Shown piece after piece: positions 57,488-64,000 of a stretch of 64,000 nt of DNA. Location: the NCBI GenBank assembly GCA_032719365.1, contig CM064871.1, positions 67,319,586 to 67,383,585 of the forward strand, read 5' to 3'. Both the position numbers and the translations under genes were made by a program. Source of the DNA: Prinsepia uniflora. Its lineage: Eukaryota; Streptophyta; Magnoliopsida; Rosales; Rosaceae. The stretch's first letter is position 1; each line of letters starts with the position of its first letter. The notes under the pieces were generated by a model. It was not told the origin of the DNA, did not search any database, and worked only from the letters and a program-made list of their open reading frames with translations.

Positions 57488-57990
57488 GGGAAATGTTGAC
57501 CGTTGACCCGGGAGGTTGTTTGTACTTTGACTGAGGCCCATTGTGTAGATCGCGGGAGTGTAATTACGTAGACAGGTGACATATCGAATTAAGACATCAT
57601 ACGGTGAAATTATGGGTTTAGAATGATTTTAACGAGATTTTACGGTGCACATTATTTGAAAAGTGTTGACTTTGGTGGTTTATTAGTGGGACCCAAAATA
57701 TCTGGTGGGGACCACAGGATGATTGACAAGTGTCACCACCCTTTGGTTCTAATCCTTTACACATAATAATCTCCATTATTCAAACACACAGATACACAAC
57801 CGAAAACCCAACCTCATACCCTTGTACTTCATCTTCCTCACTGTGTTTCTTGTTGTGGGGGACTTGTGTGTTTGAGAGAGTGAAAGCTAAGGGATTGCTG
57901 GTGGTGCAAGACGGAGACGGGGAGGAAGACATGGGTTGAGAACCCAGGTAAGCAGTGAGTTATATTTTTAACTTTCAGGTTTCTGGTTGT
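57488..57990 (+). repeat. Degenerate gypsy-type LTR fragment
   Basis: Contains the 5' LTR blocks of the family in order: AATGTTGACCGTTGAC, ACGTAGACAGGTGACATATCGA, GTGAAATTATGGGTTTAG and GACAAGTGTCACC. Both ends are lost. Confidence 0.55.
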
Positions 57991-58449
57991 TGGAACCCTT
58001 CACTTACATTGTGTTTGTTTTCTGGGAGCTCTGGTGAGTAAGTAGGGATGAAAATGGTGAAAGGATCGTATGACCATCAGGAACATAACAAAATGTCATG
58101 TTCCAGGATTCCTGGCCTAGAGCTGAAACTCGAAAGTAAGGCTTCGCGGGTTCTCTATAACGTTCATTGTTTTTTGTATTCTTCCACTTCCTCTTTCTCA
58201 GTCTCCTTCTATTTTTCATCCACATTTTCTCTCTTGTTCTTTGTTTCACATTTTCCCCTGATTAACCTTCCCCCTCTCTCTCTCAGTTTTTCATTTTTTC
58301 CTCTTTTCTTCATGTTCAGCCACTAAGCATTGAACTTCATACCTACCTCTCTTACACACACAAATTTTCTATTTAAACTTTAACAAAGTCGGTGAAGGAG
58401 TGTGGGGGAGAGAAATCAAGAGTTTTCTAGTCTTTTCTAGAATTATCTA

Positions 58450-58704
58450 GAAAATTATCAAATTGCCTGGAAAATTACCAAAATGCCCTTATGTGAAATG
58501 ACCAAATTGCCCTTATCCTTTCTTGACCAGTAACTTATTTATCTAAACTCCGTTTTCGGCGTGCTATCTATTTACACGCTCATAAGTTCGAGACCTTCGT
58601 AAATTTTTTTTCAAATTATCCACAAGATGTCCCGATCAAAAAAGTCAACACTTTCAGGGGCACAATCGTCATTTCGACTTTTCTCAAATTTTTGGGGCGT
58701 TACA
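58450..58704 (-). repeat. LTR 5'-end fragment, minus orientation
   Basis: Read on the minus strand it starts TGTAACGCCCCAAAAATTTG and continues through GTGTTGACTTTTTTGATCGGGA and a GGCATTTTGGTAATTTTCC-like block, matching the first part of this LTR superfamily. It is a separate, older copy next to the coding gypsy element. Confidence 0.6.
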
Positions 58705-58886
58705 GTAGCTAGCACCCATTTTGTGAAATCTTTCGGTGTACCCCCATTGCACTGGAGACTGGAGTGTAGATTTTGTACATCACACTTGATTGCATCATTG
58801 TGATTGTACACACACGAGCATCGCTTCGAACGTATCTAGATGTTTGATTTATTTGGTAGGTCCCACAACATAACACCAGCAGCAGG

Positions 58887-61673
58887 TGACAGGACCCGCC
58901 CCGATCCCACAGGGACCACAAGGGGACGTGCCCTGCTCCCGTCTGACACCCAATAATTCATACCAATTTTAACCTCAAAACATTTAAAAGCATAAATAAC
59001 CAAATTAAAGTCATACATAAAATCCGAATTAAACGAATGTCAGACAAGGGATATAATCCAAAATTACAAATTTGCGAGCACGACTCTAAAGTAATCCTGC
59101 GGGTACACCGCCCAGCAGGGGTTCAGGTACGCAGAAGTAGATCTATGCCTCAGCCTCTGGTTCCTCCTCTACCTCAGTTTCCCGACCTGGAGGGGTTATC
59201 AAACAGTAAGGGTGAGTGGACCGAAACACAAGTTTATGAAATCGTTTGATAAGTAAAACATATAATTTACCCCTCCGTTTTCCAAATATGCGTGCACCAT
59301 AATTCCAAAATCATAAACCATATAATATGAACCATAAGGCATATAGCAAAACCATAACCATAATTTTAGTTGCTGCACTATACACTCCAATCCCGACATC
59401 CCTGATGTCTGACGTCCCTGACGTCCAATAGGTCACAATCACAAGGCTACGCGTGCCACTCGGGTCTCAATTCCGAGTTCAATCCCCGAACCCCGTTCGG
59501 GTACAGCATCCCCGATGCTTAGCGTCATAGACGCTGGACGTACTAGACGTCCGTGACCTCTCCGGGGTACCTCATCCGGAGGAGACAATATAATATGGAA
59601 GGATCTATACAGTGCAGTAACAAATACATTTTATTGATATCCACATGCAAACATATATATACATAGATAGAATCCGAACCAATCATTCAGTTTCATCGGA
59701 CGGGTCTCAAGCCCAAATACCGTGAAACGTGCCATAACCATATTTTCCATATCATCAAAACCATCATTGTTTTAGCATGTGAATAAGTATAATAAAACCA
59801 GAAAACATTTATGCACACAAGGGTTTAAGAAAATGGCCCACTCACAGTACAATCCTGCTAGAAACCGAACGTATACCCTCGTCCTGGTACAAATGTACAA
59901 TCCCTGTCAAATCCAAGTATTCGTAAAGGTCAAATTAAACCCCCAACATTCAACCATGAAAGCCTAGGTCGAAACCGACCCGGGAAAGCCGCCCGAACGC
60001 GCTTCCCAAGGCAATAAACCTTATTTTGACCAACTTAATGATCTCCGATCGACCCGAAACCACCGCCATTGGAACCGGATCGTCGAAACCTAAAGAATGG
60101 TGGTGGTCCCACCAGAAACACTGTTCACACGCGCCCCCACGCGCCGGTCAACGTGGCGGTCAACGCAGGAACAGTTCCTGCTGACGTCATCGCTGACGTC
60201 AGCATGACGTCATGCTGACGTCATCTGACAGCTGTCTGGTCTGACGTGTCAGACTCTGACAGGTGCCACGTGTCAACATCCAATTGGTCCACCTCACTGA
60301 TCTGTCAGACCACGTGTCAGATCTGACATGTGCCACGTGTCAGCACGGCACTGGTCCACGTCACTGACATGTCAGTGACACGTGGCAGTCCCTGACTGGT
60401 CCACGTCACTGACATGTCAGTGCTGACTGTGCACTGACATGTGACACGTGTCGGCTCACGGTTGGTCCACGTCACCTGACAGTCTGACAGGGTGCCACGT
60501 CAGCACCACTGTCCTCAGACGGGTTGACCCGTTTCTCTGCAACTTGGGTCGAACAGACCCGCGATCACGACCCGGTCACCATTTCTTCTACACCCAACCA
60601 TTTTCACTCTGGTTTGTTCCTAGATGTTCGTCTTATACCCAGGAATAGTTCTAGCTAATTAAAATCAATAAACAAGGACTGAAACAAAGACTTACCTCGA
60701 TGAACAGACCCGGGTTCCCGTCGCCGTTTGCACTCCGTTCAGGCCACCTCCGGTCGTGAACTCAAGCCCAGAAGGTTCCTATAAGTCCCTAGAGTCGATT
60801 AGGATTAATAGGAAACAAAACTAAACGTGGGAATTCGAGTTACCAAAATCTGAGTTTTAGAAACCGTTTCGGGTTTTCCGGTTTTCCCCCCACGCCGCCG
60901 TCCTCCGCCGTGCTCACTGCCACCGTTCAGCCTCGCCGGCAAGTCCCCAATACACAGACACAGAGAGTGGATGGTTTGCTGGAAAGGTTGGATCGAAATG
61001 GCAGAATGTGCATATCGGGTAGGAAATATAAAGAAATGGAGGGAAGGAAATGGATGGCTCAGATTGAATCTCCAGATTAGATCAAGGGCTGAGATCTGAT
61101 CTGGGGTTTTCAATCCAAAGGCTGACATTTAAAGCTGGTTCAAATGTTAATTAATCCAATAGTGGATCTGATCCAATCTAGCCAATGGGTGAGTGAAACT
61201 TGTCACTCCCCAGGTGTCCTTCAATCAGAATTTCTGAATATAATATTCGACACGAAAACCGAGACACGAACTTCCCGAATTCACGTTTCTGACCATAACT
61301 TCCTCGTACGAAGTCCGATTTCGGCGTGCCGCCTGTCTACGGACTCAGGACGTCGAGGCCTACCCAACGGTCCTTGAGTCAACTGAAAATTAGTTGTCAA
61401 AAGAAAAGTCAACATTTTCCCCCCGAGAGTCCAAATTACGGTAATGCCCCTGAACTTCCGATAGCCATAACTTTCACCCTGATCGTCCGAATCGGACGTG
61501 CCACCTGTCTATGAACTCGTGACGTCCCGAACTACGTCACGGTCATAGGTTAAAGTCCATTTAGTTCCTCAATCAAAAAGTCAACAATTTGACCATACCA
61601 TTCACAGGGGTAAAATCGTCAATTCACACAAAAAATTACAATATGGAAATCCTCGAATTTCCGGGGTGTTACA
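58887..61673 (-). repeat. 3' LTR of the coding Ty3/gypsy element
   Basis: 2787 bp. On the minus strand it starts TGTAACACCCCGG directly after the PPT and ends GGCGGGTCCTGTCA. The segment 59270-59800 is almost the reverse complement of E1 LTR 8760-9290, sharing the CGTCTAGTACGTCCAGCGTC, GACGTCAGGGACGTC and GGCACGCGTAGCC blocks. It also carries the CGCGCCCCCACGCGCC family block (60130-60146) and a dense ACGT-motif region. The 5' LTR lies outside the window. Confidence 0.9.
60182..60450. promoter_or_regulatory. ACGT-core motif cluster in the gypsy LTR
   Basis: Four TGACGTCA octamers at 60182, 60194, 60205 and 60216 (spacing 12, 11, 11 bp, about one helical turn). They are followed by five CACGTG G-boxes at 60267, 60311, 60334, 60379 and 60445, and two copies of the 16-bp palindrome CACTGACATGTCAGTG (60362-60377 and 60407-60422) in 45-bp repeats. 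TGACGTCA and CACGTG are known bZIP/bHLH target cores. Confidence 0.7.
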
Positions 61674-61684
61674 ACCTTCCCCCC
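61674..61684 (-). other. Polypurine tract of the coding gypsy element
   Basis: Minus strand GGGGGGAAGGT adjoins the LTR start; compare AAGGAGGGAAGGT of E1 and E3. Confidence 0.85.
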
Positions 61685-61688
61685 TTAA

Positions 61689-61709
61689 GAAATTTCGTCC
61701 CGAAATTTC
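61689..61709 (-). other. PPT-proximal hairpin overlapping the pol stop codon
   Basis: GAAATTTCG-GGA-CGAAATTTC on the minus strand, a 9-bp stem. The first two bases of the 5' arm (GA) are the last two bases of the pol TGA stop (61710-61708). Confidence 0.8.
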
Positions 61710-64000
61710 AAAGAAACAAATGAGGAAATTGTTCTCGCATCTGAGCCTCGGGCTCCCATGTGGCTTCTTCCACATCCTGGTTTCTCCAGAGAATTTTCAC
61801 GAGAGGGATCGTCTTTCGACGTAGTACCTTGTCCTTCCGATCCAAGATCTGTACTGGTTGTTCTTCAAAGCTCAAATCCTCCCGTAGTTCGACAGGTTGT
61901 TCCCTAAGTACATGAGAAGCATCACGTACGTACATCCGCAACATCGATACGTGGAAAACATCGTGAACTCTTGATAGTTCTGGGGGTAGTGCCAATCTGT
62001 ATGCAACCTTGCCAATTCTCTCCACGATTTCATAAGGTCCGATAAAACGCGGACTCAGTTTCCCCCGTCGGCCAAAACGGATAATCCCTTTCCACGGAGA
62101 CAACTTCAGGAAGACAAAATCTCCCACTTCAAACTCCAAGTCTCGAATCCGTCGGTCGGCATAACTCTTCTGGCGATCCTGTGCCACCTTCAATCTTTCC
62201 TTGATCACGCGAACAGTTTCCATGGTTAAGTCCATTATCTCCGGCCCTACAGCCGCTCGCTCCCCTACCTCCGTCCAGCAGATAGGTGTCCTGCACTGTC
62301 GGCCATACAGTGCCTCATACGGTGCCATCCCGATGCTTGCCTGATAGCTGTTGTTGTAAGCGAATTCCATCAATGGCAAATGAGTATCCCAAGAGTCTTG
62401 AAACTGTAGTACACATGACCTCATCATGTCCTCCAGGGTTTGAATGGTTCTCTCAGACTGTCCATCGGTCTGTGGATGGAAAGCAGTACTGAAACGTAGG
62501 TTTGTTCCCAAAGTAGCTTGCAAACTCCGCCAGAACCTGGAAGTGAAACGCGGATCACGATCGGACACGATTGATTCCGGCGTACCATGAAGTCGTATGA
62601 TTTCCTTCACAAACAGCTGAGCCAGTCGGTTAGGTTTATAGGTTTCCTGAACTGGCAGAAAATGGGCTGATTTGGTTAACCGATCCACGATCACCCATAC
62701 TCCGTCCACTCCACTCTGAGTCCTCGGTAACTTAAAGACGAAGTCCATGGTGATGTGATCCCACTTCCACTCAGGAATCGGAAGTGGCTGCATAGCCCCA
62801 TACGGTCTCTGCCGTTCCGCCTTAACCTGCTGACAGGTTAAGCATTTGCTCACGAACTCAGCAATATCCTTCTTCATTCCTGGCCACCAATAATGGTTCC
62901 GGAGGGTACGGTACATCTTTGTACCTCCCGGATGCATAGCATAGGCCGAACTGTGGGCCTCCTCAAGTATCTCGGCCCGTAACTCTGCCACTGCAGGTAC
63001 GCACAAACGGCCCAATTTCACCAGTGCTCCATCGTCCCGGATGGTAAAATCCTGTCTCCCATCCGCATCGACCTCAATTCTGTAAATACAGAGTATCGGA
63101 TCCTGCAGTTGTGCTTCAATGATCCGATCAATCAGTACCGGTCGCACATGGAAGCTGGCCAACAAAGCTCCATGCTCGTCAGTACCCAAAATAACTCCCG
63201 CCTTCCGGAGTTCCACCAGCAAGGGAAGATACACCACCCCAAGGTGTGCAATAGTTCCTGCTGATTTCCTGCTGAGTGCATCCGCCACCACATTGGCCTT
63301 ACCCGGATGGTACTCGATCGTACAGTCATAGTCCTTCAGTAGCTCCAACCATCTCCCTTGTCTCATGTTGAGCTCCTTCTGAGTGAATAAATATTTAAGA
63401 CTCTGGTGGTCGGTGTATATTCGACACGTTGCGCCGAACAGATAATGTCTCCAGATCTTGAGAGCATGAACCACCGCTGCCAACTCCAAATCATGGGTAG
63501 GGTAGTTCAACTCATGGGTCTTCAGCTGCCGGGATGCATAGGCGATAACCTTGCCAGTTTGCATCAACACGCAGCCTAGACCTTGCAGCGATGCATCACT
63601 GAAGACCACAAACTCTCCACTGTCATCCGGCAATGCAAGGACAGGTGCAGTGGTCAATCGATCCTTCAACTCTTGAAAGCTCCGATCGCACTGCTCGTCC
63701 CAGATAAACTTTACTCCCTTTCGAGTCAAACGAGTCAATGGTGCAGCAATTTTGGAGAAACCCTCCACGAATCTCCGGTAGTAACCTGCCAATCCGACGA
63801 AACTCCGCACCTCGGTCACTGTTGTCGGTTTAGCCCAGTTGGTCACCGCTTCTGTTTTCTGGGGATCCACGCAAATCCCATCCGTCGATATCACGTGTCC
63901 CAGAAAACCAATACTGCTCAGCCAAAACTGACACTTGCTCAGCTTGGCATACAATTGTTCTTGTCTCAGTTTCTCCAAGACCAGCCGTAGATGTTCTTCA
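61708..64000 (-). CDS. pol: Ty3/gypsy polyprotein, 3' part (RT end, RNase H, integrase, chromodomain-like tail)
   Basis: The frame is open to the window edge, so the N-terminal gag, protease and most of RT lie outside. Counting from the codon at 63978: the end of RT with QLYAKLSKCQFWL and FVGLAGYYRRF (1-90); RNase H with FSDAS (D128), E165, YTDHQSLKYLF (D190) and DALSR (D233); integrase zinc region H342/H349/C379/C382; DD35E core D412, D473, E509; then a GPYEIVERIGKVAYRLALP module and a C-terminal WRNQDVEEATWEPEAQMREQFPHLF chromodomain-like tail typical of chromovirus integrases (Tekay/Del-like, clade inferred). No stop or frameshift in 763 codons, so it may be active. Its stop codon overlaps the conserved hairpin just before the PPT. 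It is the likely trans-acting partner of E1-E3. Confidence 0.95.
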   Translation of the reverse strand, partial: EEHLRLVLEKLRQEQLYAKLSKCQFWLSSIGFLGHVISTDGICVDPQKTEAVTNWAKPTTVTEVRSFVGLAGYYRRFVEGFSKIAAPLTRLTRKGVKFIWDEQCDRSFQELKDRLTTAPVLALPDDSGEFVVFSDASLQGLGCVLMQTGKVIAYASRQLKTHELNYPTHDLELAAVVHALKIWRHYLFGATCRIYTDHQSLKYLFTQKELNMRQGRWLELLKDYDCTIEYHPGKANVVADALSRKSAGTIAHLGVVYLPLLVELRKAGVILGTDEHGALLASFHVRPVLIDRIIEAQLQDPILCIYRIEVDADGRQDFTIRDDGALVKLGRLCVPAVAELRAEILEEAHSSAYAMHPGGTKMYRTLRNHYWWPGMKKDIAEFVSKCLTCQQVKAERQRPYGAMQPLPIPEWKWDHITMDFVFKLPRTQSGVDGVWVIVDRLTKSAHFLPVQETYKPNRLAQLFVKEIIRLHGTPESIVSDRDPRFTSRFWRSLQATLGTNLRFSTAFHPQTDGQSERTIQTLEDMMRSCVLQFQDSWDTHLPLMEFAYNNSYQASIGMAPYEALYGRQCRTPICWTEVGERAAVGPEIMDLTMETVRVIKERLKVAQDRQKSYADRRIRDLEFEVGDFVFLKLSPWKGIIRFGRRGKLSPRFIGPYEIVERIGKVAYRLALPPELSRVHDVFHVSMLRMYVRDASHVLREQPVELREDLSFEEQPVQILDRKDKVLRRKTIPLVKILWRNQDVEEATWEPEAQMREQFPHLFL

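Noticed and set aside
57730..58326. Short frames with hydrophobic or Ser-rich composition
   Set aside because: Fall within old LTR fragments and CT-rich sequence; no start context, splice pattern or similarity.
1..64000. tRNA or rRNA genes
   Set aside because: None noticed by eye; the only tRNA-like strings are the three PBS sequences. A tRNAscan run would be needed to be sure.

Overview
The window is nuclear DNA from a flowering plant, most likely a eudicot. It carries spliced genes with canonical GT-AG introns, AT-rich intergenic DNA, and Ty3/gypsy-type LTR retrotransposons whose primer-binding sites match plant initiator-tRNA-Met. I cannot name the species. About three quarters of the window is retrotransposon-derived.

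Layout. (1) 550-3609, minus: a complete six-exon plastid chorismate mutase (CM1-type) gene of the shikimate pathway. (2) 4557-47560, minus: one glycosyltransferase-61 (GT61) pseudogene that appears to be split into three collinear pieces (4557-4860, 22520-22868, 46906-47560) by two transposon stacks. The left stack is an old minus-strand LTR ('A', 6101-21611) interrupted by a full-length element E1 (6575-16510, TSD ccaag) and by a solo LTR 'B' (17901-21193). The right stack is four levels deep: solo LTR E0 (22869-45992), solo LTR E4 (24066-44900, TSD agaag), full-length element E2 (25604-44447, TSD tggtg) and full-length element E3 (28097-37717) inside E2's 5' LTR. (3) 46015-46873: a TIR element carrying a syntaxin-like gene fragment. 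(4) 48211-49363: a hAT-like non-autonomous element. (5) 49894-51705, minus: an intact two-exon GT61 gene, followed by two decayed GT61 copies (53160-53576 and 53717-55717). (6) 57488-58704: old LTR fragments. (7) 58887-64000, minus: the 3' LTR and the 3' part of pol (end of RT, RNase H, integrase, chromodomain-like tail) of a coding Ty3/gypsy element that runs off the window.

E1, E2 and E3 belong to one family of large non-autonomous elements. Their LTRs are about 3.1-3.3 kb and their internal regions about 2.9-3.7 kb, with PBS and PPT but no gag or pol. They share LTR ends, a PPT-adjacent hairpin and a long LTR block with the coding gypsy element at the right edge, which is therefore the obvious candidate helper.

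The most unusual signal is that the non-coding LTRs and interiors of this family are packed with short inverted repeats. Aligned copies often differ at both arms of a stem in a compensating way. This may be a highly structured genomic RNA under selection, or the footprint of template-switch palindrome correction during reverse transcription. All alignments and covariation calls here were made by eye.
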